A stretch of 32,045 nucleotides of DNA from JBGCEZ01 sp045106735 (GCA_045106735.1 JBGCEZ010000025.1:1-32045), one strand, 5' to 3'. Positions 1 to 9,050 are shown, numbered from the stretch's first letter. Translations and numbers: made by a program. The notes: generated by a model not told the origin, from the sequence alone.

Positions 1-1535
1 GGTTCCGTGCGGAACGTCAGGACGTCCGGGCGTCGGCCGGCGAAGCGTTGATCATCGACCATGTATTCGCGGGTCATGCGGACGCTCGTGTCTTCGGTGA
101 ACGGCACCGGCGAGGCAGGATCGCTGACGAAGCTCGTGTCCGGTGCGTCGCCTGGGAGCGGTGCAGCCCACGCCAAGCGGCCGCCGGCGCGAAGGTGGAG
201 CGATCGTGGGACGAGTCCGGCCGGTGGCCACGCGTTGAAGCGGCGCCACTCTTGCGAACCGGTATCGAACACCGTGGCCTCGGCCAACTTGGGATCGGGA
301 CCGTCCTTGAGGTGATGCTCAAAGAACGGCATCTCGATGTCCGCCAGGTAGCCGGGACTCGTGGGTTCGCCGAAGTGCACGCTGCCGAGGGCGTTGCCGG
401 GCGTTCGGTGCCAGCCGCCGTGGACCCACGGCCCCATGATGAGGCGATTGTCGACGTCCGGATTGCGGGCTTCAACGGACTGGTAGATCGAAAGCGGACC
501 GTAGAGATCCTCGGCGTCGAACCAACCGCCAACTGTGAGGACCGCCGGCGCCACGGCATTGAGGTGCGGCACAAGATCGCGCCGGGCCCAGAACTCGTCG
601 CGATCCGGATGGGCGATCAGCGAGTTCCAGAAGTCGATCGAGCCCTTGAGAATCTTGTCGTCGAGGGCCTTGGTCGTGCCCATTTCGTTCAGGTACCAGT
701 CGTATCCATCCGGCGTGCCGTACTCGAAGTTGCGGCGTCCACCTTCGGTCGTGGGCCCGGAACGCGGCTGCCCGAAGCTGCTCAAGAAGTGGAACGCGTG
801 GGGCATGAAGAACGCCCCGTTGTGTTTGAAGTCATCCTGCCACCAGTCGGCGATGGGCGCCTGCGGACTGACCGCCCGGAGTGCAGGGTGGGCGTCGATC
901 ATGCCGGCGGCGGCGTAGAAGCCGGGATACGAAATGCCCCACATGCCGACGCGGCCGTTGTGTCCTTCAACGTTCGCCAACAGCCATTCGATCGTGTCGT
1001 ACGTATCGGTGGATTCGTCGACGACGTACGGCTGCGACTTGTCCGGCTCGTGCGGCCGCATGTTGACGAACTCGCCCTCGCTCATGTACTTCCCGCGGAC
1101 ATCCTGCTGGACGAAGATCCAGCCGCCGGGGGCGTACGCGTTGTTGAGGCCGAGGCGATTCGGATAGTTGCGCTCGCCGTAGGGGCGGCAGCTGTAGGGC
1201 GTGCGGATCATGAGCATCGGCCACGGCCCGGCATCGCCGCGCGGCCGGTAGACGGTCGTGTGCAGGCGGACGCCATCCCGCATCGGGACGCGGTATTCGT
1301 CCTTGACGTAGTTCGCGCGGATCCAGTCGGCGTCGATGTCGTCGATCGCCACGTCCGCCCCGATCCCGGCGGGGCCGTTGGCCGCCGAGGCACCCGGTCC
1401 GGACGAACCGGAGGACGCACAACCGGCCCCCACCACCCCCGCGGCGAGCAGAAGGCCGAGGAGCAATCGAGCGACGATCCGCGTGGGATCGAAGTGGCGA
1501 ATGGAATCGGGGGACGTCGGCGTGGAATGCAGCAT
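1..1535 (-). CDS. CocE/NonD-family serine hydrolase (X-Pro dipeptidyl-peptidase type), 3' part cut by window edge
   Basis: This is a probably secreted or lipid-anchored alpha/beta hydrolase of the CocE/NonD family, whose members cleave esters or acyl-peptides. I read 511 codons from the ATG at 1535 down to the left edge, so the C-terminal beta-sandwich is incomplete. The nucleophile elbow is G-I-S-Y-P-G (Ser202), the acid lies in GGWFDAED (Asp340) and the base in GPWVHGGW (His372), a complete family triad in the expected order. The N-terminus has a basic start, a hydrophobic run (about residues 22-38) and Cys39 in a G-A-G-C context, a poor lipobox, so plain secretion is also possible. An AGGAGG sits 13 nt before the start. 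It is divergent from the RND operon. The family is certain; the substrate is not. Confidence 0.9.
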   Translation of the reverse strand, partial: MLHSTPTSPDSIRHFDPTRIVARLLLGLLLAAGVVGAGCASSGSSGPGASAANGPAGIGADVAIDDIDADWIRANYVKDEYRVPMRDGVRLHTTVYRPRGDAGPWPMLMIRTPYSCRPYGERNYPNRLGLNNAYAPGGWIFVQQDVRGKYMSEGEFVNMRPHEPDKSQPYVVDESTDTYDTIEWLLANVEGHNGRVGMWGISYPGFYAAAGMIDAHPALRAVSPQAPIADWWQDDFKHNGAFFMPHAFHFLSSFGQPRSGPTTEGGRRNFEYGTPDGYDWYLNEMGTTKALDDKILKGSIDFWNSLIAHPDRDEFWARRDLVPHLNAVAPAVLTVGGWFDAEDLYGPLSIYQSVEARNPDVDNRLIMGPWVHGGWHRTPGNALGSVHFGEPTSPGYLADIEMPFFEHHLKDGPDPKLAEATVFDTGSQEWRRFNAWPPAGLVPRSLHLRAGGRLAWAAPLPGDAPDTSFVSDPASPVPFTEDTSVRMTREYMVDDQRFAGRRPDVLTFRTE

Positions 1536-1654
1536 GGGCGAATCGTGGCCTCCTGAAGCAAATCGTACCGGCGGCTGCATAAATCGGTGCGGTTCGGGTG
1601 AGACCAAGGATCCCGGGGGCCGGCCAGCGGTGTGCGTCGGCCTATCATGGCCGC

Positions 1655-3295
1655 GTGCCGAAGCCCTCCCCCCCATCGTCCGACGGCCCGACGTTGCCGC
1701 AACGTCGCTGGCCCCTCTCCACGCATCGTGCTCGTCATGGCGCGGCCGGCGCCCCGGGGCGCCGATCACACATCACGATGGTCCTGGCCATCGCCAGCAC
1801 CGCGAGCGTGGCCCTCGGGCTCGGCGGCTGCCGCCTGCGAGAGGGCCAGACCTTCGCCCGCCCACCGGTCGACATCCCCGCCGAGTATTCCGCCGGGGCG
1901 GCCATGCTGGCTGACCTCGAGGCCGGCGAACGTCAGACGCTGACCGCGGACCGCGACGCGACGATGGAGTCGTGGTGGCGAACGTTCGAGGATCCCGATC
2001 TGGACGCGGCGGTCGAAGCCGCGCTCGAAGCAAACTTCGATCTGCGTCAGGCGTGGAGCCGGCTTCGCCAAGCCGCCGCCGCCGTCGTCATCGCCGGATC
2101 CGGTCGGCGTCCTTCGATCGATGGGCGAGCCGGAGCCAGCGTCAGCCGAAGCGGCGACCGGGCCGCGGAAATTCCCTTTGACGGCACGCCCGGCAACCGC
2201 TGGGATGAATCGTCGAACCTCGGCATCTCGCTGGCCTGGGAACTCGACGTCTGGGGCCGGATCGCCTCGCGGCAAGATGCCGCGGCCCTGCGCGCCGCGG
2301 CGACGCGGGCGGAGGCGTCCGATACCGCGCTCTTGATCGTCGCCAGCGTGGTCGACACCTGGATCACAGTGCGAGAACAACGGGCGCTGCTCGCGCTCCT
2401 GGAAGATCAGGTGGCCACCGGCCGCACGTTGCTCGAGCTGACGGAGCTGCGCTTCGGGACCGGTGCCGCATCGTCCGTCGGCGTGCTCCAACAACGCGGC
2501 CAGGTCGCATCCACCGAGTCCGCCCTGCCGGTCGCCCGCGCCCAGCTCGCGGCAGCCGAACACCGGCTCGCGGTCTTGCTCGGCGTGCCGCCCGGGACCT
2601 TGACGATCGAACCCGAGGCCGGCCTGCCGCCCTTGCCGCCGGCGCCCGCGACCGGCACGCCCGCCGATCTGCTGGTGTACCGGCCGGATCTTCGCGCGGC
2701 CTTGCTCCAATTGGATGCGGCGGACCACGACGTCGCCGAAGCCGTGGCCGACCGACTGCCACGCATCACGCTCGGGCTCTCGTACGACTTTTCGGGCGCC
2801 AGCCTCGGCGGCGTCCTGGATCGCGAGCTCGGGTCGATCGCCGCGAACCTGATCGCGCCCCTGGCCGACGGTGGCCGCCGGCGAGCAGAAGTCACCCGCC
2901 GCGAAGCCGTCGTCCAACAACGCTTGGATGCCTTTGGCCAGGCGATGCTGCTGGCCCTTCAGGATGTCGAAGACGCGCTGATGCGAGAACGACACCAACG
3001 CGAACTGCTCCGGCGCCGAGCGATTCAGCTCGAACTCGCCGCGGCCACCCTGCGCGAAACCCGCAGCCGCTACGCCGGCGGACAGAGTCCCTACACCGAC
3101 GTGGTCATCGCCGTGCAGAACCTCCAACAACTTGAGCGACAGATGCTCGGCGAGCGCGCCGCCCTGCTTCGCTTCCGAGCCGAGCTGCACCGATCCCTCG
3201 GCGGCCGATGGATGGAACAGCTCGCCCCGCCACCCCCACGATCCCTCGATCCGTACGTCCGCGCCGGCGACACCGATTCGGAGACGCTCCCATGA
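1655..3295 (+). CDS. RND efflux outer-membrane factor (TolC/OprM/NodT-type lipoprotein)
   Basis: This is the outer-membrane channel of a tripartite efflux system. The mature protein should begin at the lipobox Cys of LGLGGC, which follows a hydrophobic VLAIASTASVALGL segment. Two repeated helical OEP halves follow, with the typical motifs WWRTFEDPDLDAAVEAAL near the N-terminus, SLAWELDVWGR in the first half and LIAPLADGGRRRAEV in the second. Starts are ambiguous. I use GTG 1655 because the basic RRSHIT stretch needed for a signal peptide lies upstream of the internal ATG 1778. GTG 1598 is also in frame, and no start has a good Shine-Dalgarno. The stop overlaps the next start as ATGA, so translation is probably coupled to the fusion protein. 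Confidence 0.9.
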   Translation: MPKPSPPSSDGPTLPQRRWPLSTHRARHGAAGAPGRRSHITMVLAIASTASVALGLGGCRLREGQTFARPPVDIPAEYSAGAAMLADLEAGERQTLTADRDATMESWWRTFEDPDLDAAVEAALEANFDLRQAWSRLRQAAAAVVIAGSGRRPSIDGRAGASVSRSGDRAAEIPFDGTPGNRWDESSNLGISLAWELDVWGRIASRQDAAALRAAATRAEASDTALLIVASVVDTWITVREQRALLALLEDQVATGRTLLELTELRFGTGAASSVGVLQQRGQVASTESALPVARAQLAAAEHRLAVLLGVPPGTLTIEPEAGLPPLPPAPATGTPADLLVYRPDLRAALLQLDAADHDVAEAVADRLPRITLGLSYDFSGASLGGVLDRELGSIAANLIAPLADGGRRRAEVTRREAVVQQRLDAFGQAMLLALQDVEDALMRERHQRELLRRRAIQLELAAATLRETRSRYAGGQSPYTDVVIAVQNLQQLERQMLGERAALLRFRAELHRSLGGRWMEQLAPPPPRSLDPYVRAGDTDSETLP

Positions 3296-4647
3296 GCACC
3301 GCCCCCGCCCGAACCGCCGGGCCGTCCAACCTCGCCGCCTGGCTCCTCGTCGGCATGTTCCGGTTGCTCATTCCGATCGTGATCATCGCGGCGGCGATCT
3401 TCGTCGGCGGCATCGTCTTCCGGCCGTCCGCCCCGCCCGATCGGTCGGAGCGCGAACCCGTCGCGACGACGGTGGCCACGGTGGAAGTGGCCCGAGACGA
3501 GCAGGCTCCGATCGTCGATGTCTTTGGCACGGTGCAACCGGCCCGGCGCATCCAGATCCGCCCGGAAGTTGGCGGCCGCGTGGTGCAATTGCACCCGGAC
3601 CTCATCGCCGGTGGTCGCTTGCGAGCCGGCGACGAATTGCTGCGCATCGACCCGCGCGAGTATGAGTACCGCGTATCCGAGCAGCGGGCCGCCGTCGTGC
3701 GGGCGGAATTTGATCGCACGGTGGAGCAGGGCCGCGGCCTGGTGGCCGAGCGCGAGTGGGAACTGCTGTCGGAGACGGTCGAACGCACCGACCTGGGCGA
3801 GCGTCTGGCCCGCCGGCAACCGCACCTGGAAGAGGCGACGGCCGCGGTGGAAGCGGCCCGCGCCCGCCTGTCGATGGCCGAACTCAATCTGGAGCGGACG
3901 GCGGTCCGTGCGCCCTTCAACGCCCTGGTGCTGGATGAGTCGGTCGAGTCCGGCCAGCTCATCAACGCCCAAACGCCGGCCGCCACGCTCATCGGGACCG
4001 ATCGGTTCCACGTCCAGGTCAGCGTCCCGGTGGATCGGCTTGGATTGCTCGAGTTGCCCAGGGCCGATGGCCAGGGCGGGTCGATGGCCGAGGTCGCCTT
4101 TGACGCCGGGGACGAACGCGTGGTGCGCCCGGCCCGGCTCGTGCGACTGCTGGGCGATGTGGACCCCGCCGGGCGCATGGCCCGATTGCTGGTGGCCGTC
4201 GACGATCCGCTCGGGCTGGGCGACGAGGGCGACGTGGCGGGAGCGTCCGAAGATGCCGTCCCCCCGCTGCTGGTCGGCAGCTTCGTCGAAGTCCGACTCC
4301 AAGCTTCCGAACCTCGGTCGGTCGTCGGGATTCCCCGCCGGGCGATCCGCGAAGGCGATCGCGTCTGGATCATGAACGACGACGGCCGGCTGGAGATCCG
4401 CCCGGTCCGCGTGGTCTGGGGCACCGACTCGATGGTGATGGTCGACCAAGGGTTGGAAGGCGGCGAACGCGTGATCGTCTCGCCGCTGGCCACGCCGGTC
4501 GCGGGGATGCAATTGCGAGAAAGCGCGGGTGATGCCGACGTGGTGGCTTCGGTGTCCGCGACGAATGCAGCGACGAATGCCGCCACGAACGCCCCCACGA
4601 ACGCCGCCGCCCCCCCCGCGGCTCGGCGTGATGGAGCCGCACGATGA
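3292..4647 (+). CDS. RND efflux periplasmic adaptor (membrane-fusion protein)
   Basis: This 451-residue adaptor would link the inner-membrane pump to the outer-membrane channel. One transmembrane helix (about residues 16-43) anchors it. Then come the first half of the lipoyl/barrel-sandwich domain (IRPEVGGRVVQLHPD), a coiled-coil hairpin (about residues 120-200, rich in E/R/A heptads), the returning half-motif LERTAVRAPFNALVL, and a beta-barrel plus membrane-proximal domain. The C-terminus ends in a low-complexity A-T-N-A repeat. I start at the ATG that overlaps the upstream TGA rather than at an earlier in-frame ATG inside the previous gene. The stop overlaps the pump start as ATGA, making this the middle gene of a three-gene operon. 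Confidence 0.93.
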   Translation: MSTAPARTAGPSNLAAWLLVGMFRLLIPIVIIAAAIFVGGIVFRPSAPPDRSEREPVATTVATVEVARDEQAPIVDVFGTVQPARRIQIRPEVGGRVVQLHPDLIAGGRLRAGDELLRIDPREYEYRVSEQRAAVVRAEFDRTVEQGRGLVAEREWELLSETVERTDLGERLARRQPHLEEATAAVEAARARLSMAELNLERTAVRAPFNALVLDESVESGQLINAQTPAATLIGTDRFHVQVSVPVDRLGLLELPRADGQGGSMAEVAFDAGDERVVRPARLVRLLGDVDPAGRMARLLVAVDDPLGLGDEGDVAGASEDAVPPLLVGSFVEVRLQASEPRSVVGIPRRAIREGDRVWIMNDDGRLEIRPVRVVWGTDSMVMVDQGLEGGERVIVSPLATPVAGMQLRESAGDADVVASVSATNAATNAATNAPTNAAAPPAARRDGAAR

Positions 4648-7600
4648 GCGACGACGCCGGCGCGGACCGCCCACTCGACGCTCCCACCCTGGTCACCCGA
4701 CGCGGGGCGGTCGCCTGGATGACCCGCAACCACGTCGCCGCGAACCTGCTCATGCTGGCGTTCATCGTCGGCGGGCTGCTCGTGGCCTCCCGGGTGAAGC
4801 AAGAGGTCTTCCCGGAGTTCACCGTCGACCGCGTCAGCGTCTCGGTGCCCTATCCCGGGGCGAGCCCGGCTGAGGTCGAACAGGGCATCCTGCTCTCGAT
4901 CGAAGACCAGGTCCGCGGCCTGGACGGCGTCAAGGAAGTCACCAGCACTGCCAACGAGGGCTCCGGCAACGTCTCGGTTGAACTGCTCACGAGTGCCGAC
5001 AAGGGCAAGGCGCTTCAGGATGTCAAGAACGCCGTCGACCGCATCCGCTCGTTCCCAGAAGACGCCGAACGTCCGGTCGTGTCGATGGTGCAGGTGCGCA
5101 ACCGCGTCATCTCGCTCATGGTCACCGGCGATACCGATCGCCGCGTACTGCGTGAATTGGCCGAGGGCGTGCGCGATGAACTGATCAACCGCGGCGACGT
5201 CACCCTGGTTGAACTCGGGAGCGTGCCGCGCCTCGAGATCGCGATCGAAGTCCCCGACGAGACGCTGCGCGCCCTCGACCTCACGCTTGCGGACATCGCC
5301 CGCACGGTGCGGGCCAGCGCGGTCGAATTACCGGCCGGGGCGATCAAGACCCCCGGCGGCGAAGTCCTCATGCGCACGCAGGAACGCCGCGACGTGGGGG
5401 CGGAGTTTGCCGACATTCCGATCGCGACCACGCCCGAGGGCACGCGCGTGCTCATCGGCGACGTGGCCACGGTGCGCGACGGCTTCGAAGACACCGACAA
5501 CGAGACGTTCTTTGACGGCAAGCCGGCGGTCCAGATCGACGTGTACCGCGTCGGCCAGGAAACGCCGACGAGCATCTCCAATGCCGTCCTTGCCTACGTG
5601 GCGGATGCGGCGGGCACGATGCCCGATGGCATCGATTTGATCCCGTGGGATGACGACTCCGAAGAATTCCGCGACCGCATGAAACTGCTGCTCAAGAATG
5701 CGTTCTTGGGCTTGATTCTCGTGCTGCTCCTGCTCGGGCTGTTCCTGGAGCCGCGGCTCGCGTTCTGGGTCACCCTCGGCATCCCAATCTCGATCCTCGG
5801 GGCGTTTTTGATCATTCCGTTCACCGGCGCTTCGGTGAACATGATCAGCCTCTTTGCCTTCATCGTGACGCTCGGCATCATCGTGGACGACGCGGTGGTG
5901 ATGGGCGAGAACATCTACGCCCGACGCGAGCAAGGCATGCCGGCGCTGGACGCGGCGATCCTCGGCGCCCGCGAAATCGCCGGACCGATCACGTTCGCGG
6001 TCCTGACCAACATCGCCGCCTTCATGCCGCTGATGTTCGTTCCCGGCGCGGCCGGCAACCTGTTCGGCCAGATTCCGGCCGTCACGATCGCCGTCTTCAT
6101 CGTCTCGCTCGTCGAGTCGATCTTCGTGCTGCCGGCCCACCTCTCGCACCGCGGAGCGGACACGGCCTTCTGGCGCATTGCATCCGTGCCCAGCCAAGTC
6201 TTCGGCCGCCTTCTGGCCCAGTTCGTGGACTGGGTCTACGAACCGCTGCTTCGGATTGCCCTCCGCGGCCGGTACATCACCGCCGCCACCGGCGTGGCCA
6301 CGCTCATTCTGTGCGCGATGTTCGTTCGCAGCGGCGGCTTGCCGTTCACGTTCATTCCCCGGATCGAAGGCGACACCGTCACCGCCCGGGCGACGTTGCC
6401 CTTTGGCGTGCCGGTGGAGACGGCCCGCGAGATCCAGGCCCGTCTGGTGGCCGCGGTGGACGAAGCCATCGGCGCGAGCGGCCAGGACGACATTGTCCGC
6501 GGCCGCGTGACCACCATTGGATCCTTTCCGAGCGGCGGCGGACCCGGCGGTCCACCTTCGACCGGTGGCGGCGGCGCTCACTTGGTCGGCGTCCAGGTGC
6601 GATTGGTGCCCAGCAGCGAACGCACGATGGGCGCGGTCGATTTTTCGCGGCTGTGGCGGGAAGCGGTCGGCGAGGTGCCGGGGGTGGAATCGCTGTCGTT
6701 CCGGGCCGAGATCGGCGCCGGCGGTGAGGCGATCGACATCCAACTGACCCATCGCGATGCGGACACGCTCGACCGGGCGGCGGTGATCCTGGGGGAATCG
6801 CTGCGAGAGTTCAACGGCGTGACCGACGTGGACGACGGCGTCGCGGCCGGAAAGCCGCAACTCGACGTCCGCATTCGGCCGGAAGCTCGCAGTCTGGGCG
6901 TGACCGCGTCCGACATCGCGCGGCAGCTCCGCGGCGGATTCTTCGGCATCGAAGCCTTGCGCCAGCAACGTGGCCGCAATGAGATCCGCGTGCTGGTCCG
7001 GCTCCCGGAATCGGAACGCCGCACGCTCAACACGCTTGAGAACATGACGATCCGGCCAAATGGCGGCGGCGAGATTCCGCTCGGCTCGGCCGTCACGTTC
7101 GAAGAAGGTCGCTCGTACACGCAGATCCGCCGCAAGGAAGGCCGGCGGATCAAGAACATCACCGCGGACGTCGAGGATGGCGTGACCAGCGCGGACACGG
7201 TGCTGCAAGAAGTCAGAAACAACGTCCTCCCCGATCTGCTCGCCGCCCATCCGGGACTGGGATTCTCACTCGAGGGCGAGCAGAATGATCGCCGCGAGTC
7301 GCTCAGCTCGCTGGCCATCGGTTTCCCCATGGCGATGCTGGCGATCTACGCCCTGCTCGCGATTCCCTTCCGAAGTTACGTCCAACCACTCTTGGTGATG
7401 GCCGCGATTCCGTTCGGGGCGATCGGCGCGGTCATTGGGCACTGGCTCTTGGGGTATGGCCTCAGCATCATGAGCATGTTCGGCGTCATCGCCCTGGCCG
7501 GCGTGGCGGTCAACGACTCCCTGGTGCTCGTCTTTACCGCCAACCGTTTGCGGGACCGGGCCGATGCGGCCGGCGGCGCGGGCATGACGGAACAAGAAGG

Positions 7601-8042
7601 CGCTCGCGGTCTGGCGCCCTTCGAGGCCGTGGTGCAGGCAGGCAAGCGGCGGTTCCGCCCGATCTTGCTGACGAGTCTCACGACGTTCTTCGGCCTGGCG
7701 CCGATGATCTTCGAAACCAGCGTGCAGGCCCGGTTCCTGATTCCGATGGCCCTCAGCCTGGGCTTCGGCATCCTCTTCGCCACGGTGGTCATCCTCGTGC
7801 TGCTGCCCTCGCTCTACCTCATTCTGGAGGACGGGCAGTCCGCCCTGCGGCAGACGGTGGAGGCGGCCGATTCCTGGCGGCCGAGGCCGGATGCGGGTGC
7901 GGGTGCGGGCGGTGGCGGTGGAACTGGAACCGGGACGGGCGCCGGGATGAACGCGCGCTCGGGGGCCGCGGGACCCGCGGCAACCGCTACGCGTTCGCCG
8001 CAGTCGCCGGATGCGGGCGCGGGCGCGGGCGGAGCGGGCTGA
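4644..8042 (+). CDS. RND efflux pump, inner-membrane permease (AcrB/HAE1-like)
   Basis: This is a proton-driven RND permease of 1132 residues, somewhat longer than the usual 1020-1050. The first TM (NHVAANLLMLAFIVGG) is followed by the porter segment with VSVPYPGASPAEVE, a TM2-6 block, a second porter/docking half and a TM8-12 block. TM4 carries the conserved acidic pair in GIIVDDAVVMGEN (Asp415-Asp416). The TM10 motif reads GVAVNDSLVLV (Asn957-Asp958), where AcrB has its A-K-N lysine, so this belongs to the VND subgroup. The last 60 or so residues are a Gly/Ala/Thr-rich tail encoded by near-tandem GCGGGT hexamers. Substrates cannot be predicted. No regulator adjoins the operon. Confidence 0.95.
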   Translation: MSDDAGADRPLDAPTLVTRRGAVAWMTRNHVAANLLMLAFIVGGLLVASRVKQEVFPEFTVDRVSVSVPYPGASPAEVEQGILLSIEDQVRGLDGVKEVTSTANEGSGNVSVELLTSADKGKALQDVKNAVDRIRSFPEDAERPVVSMVQVRNRVISLMVTGDTDRRVLRELAEGVRDELINRGDVTLVELGSVPRLEIAIEVPDETLRALDLTLADIARTVRASAVELPAGAIKTPGGEVLMRTQERRDVGAEFADIPIATTPEGTRVLIGDVATVRDGFEDTDNETFFDGKPAVQIDVYRVGQETPTSISNAVLAYVADAAGTMPDGIDLIPWDDDSEEFRDRMKLLLKNAFLGLILVLLLLGLFLEPRLAFWVTLGIPISILGAFLIIPFTGASVNMISLFAFIVTLGIIVDDAVVMGENIYARREQGMPALDAAILGAREIAGPITFAVLTNIAAFMPLMFVPGAAGNLFGQIPAVTIAVFIVSLVESIFVLPAHLSHRGADTAFWRIASVPSQVFGRLLAQFVDWVYEPLLRIALRGRYITAATGVATLILCAMFVRSGGLPFTFIPRIEGDTVTARATLPFGVPVETAREIQARLVAAVDEAIGASGQDDIVRGRVTTIGSFPSGGGPGGPPSTGGGGAHLVGVQVRLVPSSERTMGAVDFSRLWREAVGEVPGVESLSFRAEIGAGGEAIDIQLTHRDADTLDRAAVILGESLREFNGVTDVDDGVAAGKPQLDVRIRPEARSLGVTASDIARQLRGGFFGIEALRQQRGRNEIRVLVRLPESERRTLNTLENMTIRPNGGGEIPLGSAVTFEEGRSYTQIRRKEGRRIKNITADVEDGVTSADTVLQEVRNNVLPDLLAAHPGLGFSLEGEQNDRRESLSSLAIGFPMAMLAIYALLAIPFRSYVQPLLVMAAIPFGAIGAVIGHWLLGYGLSIMSMFGVIALAGVAVNDSLVLVFTANRLRDRADAAGGAGMTEQEGARGLAPFEAVVQAGKRRFRPILLTSLTTFFGLAPMIFETSVQARFLIPMALSLGFGILFATVVILVLLPSLYLILEDGQSALRQTVEAADSWRPRPDAGAGAGGGGGTGTGTGAGMNARSGAAGPAATATRSPQSPDAGAGAGGAG

Positions 8043-8075
8043 CGGGAAGCCGCCGGTGCGCATGCGGCGGCGGCG

Positions 8076-8187
8076 GCTGGGCGGCGTGTGGCGTGTGGCG
8101 GCTGACGGCTGACGGCTGACGGTGGAGTATTGCGGCTGGCGATGGGCGGCTGGCGGCTGGCGTGTAGCGATGGGTGTGTGACGGCAT
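8076..8187 (+). repeat. Degenerate heptanucleotide tandem array (consensus near TGGCGGC)
   Basis: About sixteen consecutive 7-nt units can be read without losing phase, for example TGACGGC, TGGCGGC, TGGCGAT and TAGCGAT. The best-kept stretch is three CTGACGG copies at 8101-8121. The array occupies the convergent spacer 8043-8413 between the RND pump and the AhpD-like gene. The rest of that spacer contains a hairpin (8299-8336) and a hexamer array (8383-8412); I see no gene in it. Function unknown. Confidence 0.7.
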
Positions 8188-8298
8188 CCTTCTGGCGTCT
8201 GGCTTCCCAAGTCCGAGCCGCGACGCGACGGCTCAAGGCGACGGGCCATCGCCGCGCGTTCCACTGAACGGCCAAACGAACGAACGACAACGAACAAC

Positions 8299-8336
8299 GG
8301 CGGCGCCGCTCCTCCCTCGGAGGAGCCGGCGCCGCC
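8299..8336. terminator. GC-rich hairpin between convergent genes, likely bidirectional terminator
   Basis: A 17-nt arm (8299-8315) pairs with 8319-8336 across a 3-nt loop, with one bulged base. The pairing is GGCGGCGCCG-CTCCTCC against GGAGGAG-CCGGCGCCGCC. It lies between the ends of the RND operon and the AhpD-like gene, preceded by an A-rich AACGAACGACAACGAACAACG run. There is no clear U-tract on the plus strand, so its strength as an intrinsic terminator is uncertain. Confidence 0.65.
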
Positions 8337-8382
8337 GCCACGGAGTCGGTTGGAAGCGTGCGGTTGTCGGCTTTGGATACGA

Positions 8383-8412
8383 GTGCGGGTGCGGGTGCGG
8401 GTGCGGGTGCGG
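8383..8412 (+). repeat. Perfect hexanucleotide repeat (GTGCGG x5)
   Basis: Five exact GTGCGG units end two bases before the stop codon of the minus-strand AhpD-like gene (TCA at 8414-8416). The same hexamer family, with a GATGCGGG lead-in, occurs in the coding tail of the RND pump near 7890 and 8010. Confidence 0.85.
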
Positions 8413-8413
8413 G

Positions 8414-8968
8414 TCAGTGCGCGAGCGCGGCTTCACCGGCGTCGACATGCGGGAAGTCGATTTCGGTCTGGGCGATGTGGTTGAACCAGTTCGTGAAGAC
8501 GTTCGTGACGACGGTCGTGAGGATGTCCAAGATCTGGCCATCGTCGTAGCCGGCGTCTCGCACGGCGGCCAGGTCGTCGTCGGTCACGAATCCCTTGGCT
8601 TCGACGATGCGGGCGGCGAACGCGAGGGCGGCGGCGGTGGCGGGATCATCGGAAGAGCCGGCGAGGTTCCGGGCGAGTTCGTCCTCGGCCAGGCCGGCCT
8701 TGCCGCCGAGGAGGGTGTGGGCGGAAGCGCAGTAGTCGCAACTGTTGATGCCGGCGACGGTGAGCGCGATCTGTTCTCGCAGGGCGGCCGAGAGCTTGGA
8801 CGAACCGAGGGCCTGGCCAAGGCCCAGGTACGCCCCAAGCGTGGCCGGCGACTGGGCCATGGTCAGGAAGATGTTGGGAACGCCGCCGAGGCCTTTTTCG
8901 ATGCCGTCGAGCTGGGCGGCGACGGGAGCGGGAGCGGCGGAGCGATCGATCGGGTTGAGGCGGGGCAT
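8414..8968 (-). CDS. AhpD-like / carboxymuconolactone-decarboxylase-family protein with CxxC
   Basis: This 184-residue all-helical protein of the AhpD/CMD family probably acts as an alkylhydroperoxidase-type thiol enzyme. The redox motif is complete: C77-D-Y-C80-A-S-A-H84, matching the AhpD Cys-x-x-Cys-x-x-x-His signature. The domain-typical AALREQIALTVAGINSCDYC precedes it, and a VVTNVFTNWFNHIAQTEIDFP segment, usual in this subfamily, closes it. The start is ATG 8968, because GAAGGAAC lies about 11 nt upstream; a longer in-frame version starting at 9007 lacks this. It is divergent from a TetR regulator, with a palindrome overlapping its presumed promoter, so regulation by that repressor is likely. 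The natural substrate is unknown. Confidence 0.9.
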   Translation of the reverse strand: MPRLNPIDRSAAPAPVAAQLDGIEKGLGGVPNIFLTMAQSPATLGAYLGLGQALGSSKLSAALREQIALTVAGINSCDYCASAHTLLGGKAGLAEDELARNLAGSSDDPATAAALAFAARIVEAKGFVTDDDLAAVRDAGYDDGQILDILTTVVTNVFTNWFNHIAQTEIDFPHVDAGEAALAH

Positions 8969-9030
8969 GGCGAAGTTCCTTCGTGTGGTTCGGTCGGGGT
9001 TGGCCACCGATGGGCCGGGACCTGACGAAC

Positions 9031-9050
9031 AGACTGACCAGTCAATCTAT
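9031..9050. promoter_or_regulatory. Candidate TetR operator, AhpD side
   Basis: AGACTGACCAGTCAATCT (9031-9048) is an imperfect palindrome, 14 of 18 positions symmetric. Its minus strand contains TAGATT (9049-9044), a plausible -10 for the AhpD-like gene, giving a leader of about 70 nt. It resembles the palindrome at 9333-9352 in front of the tetR gene. Confidence 0.6.

Noticed and set aside
48..1556. Long plus-strand open frame (502 codons)
   Set aside because: It is the antisense shadow of the CocE/NonD hydrolase, whose minus-strand translation has the full catalytic triad; the plus-strand product is Arg/Val-rich with no family features.
3091..4802. Two long minus-strand open frames under the membrane-fusion gene
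   Set aside because: Compositional shadows of the plus-strand RND operon, rich in Arg, Ser and His with no recognisable domain.
8043..8413. Small peptide genes in the heptad-containing spacer
   Set aside because: The open frames here only reflect the repeat units and the low stop frequency in GC-rich DNA.
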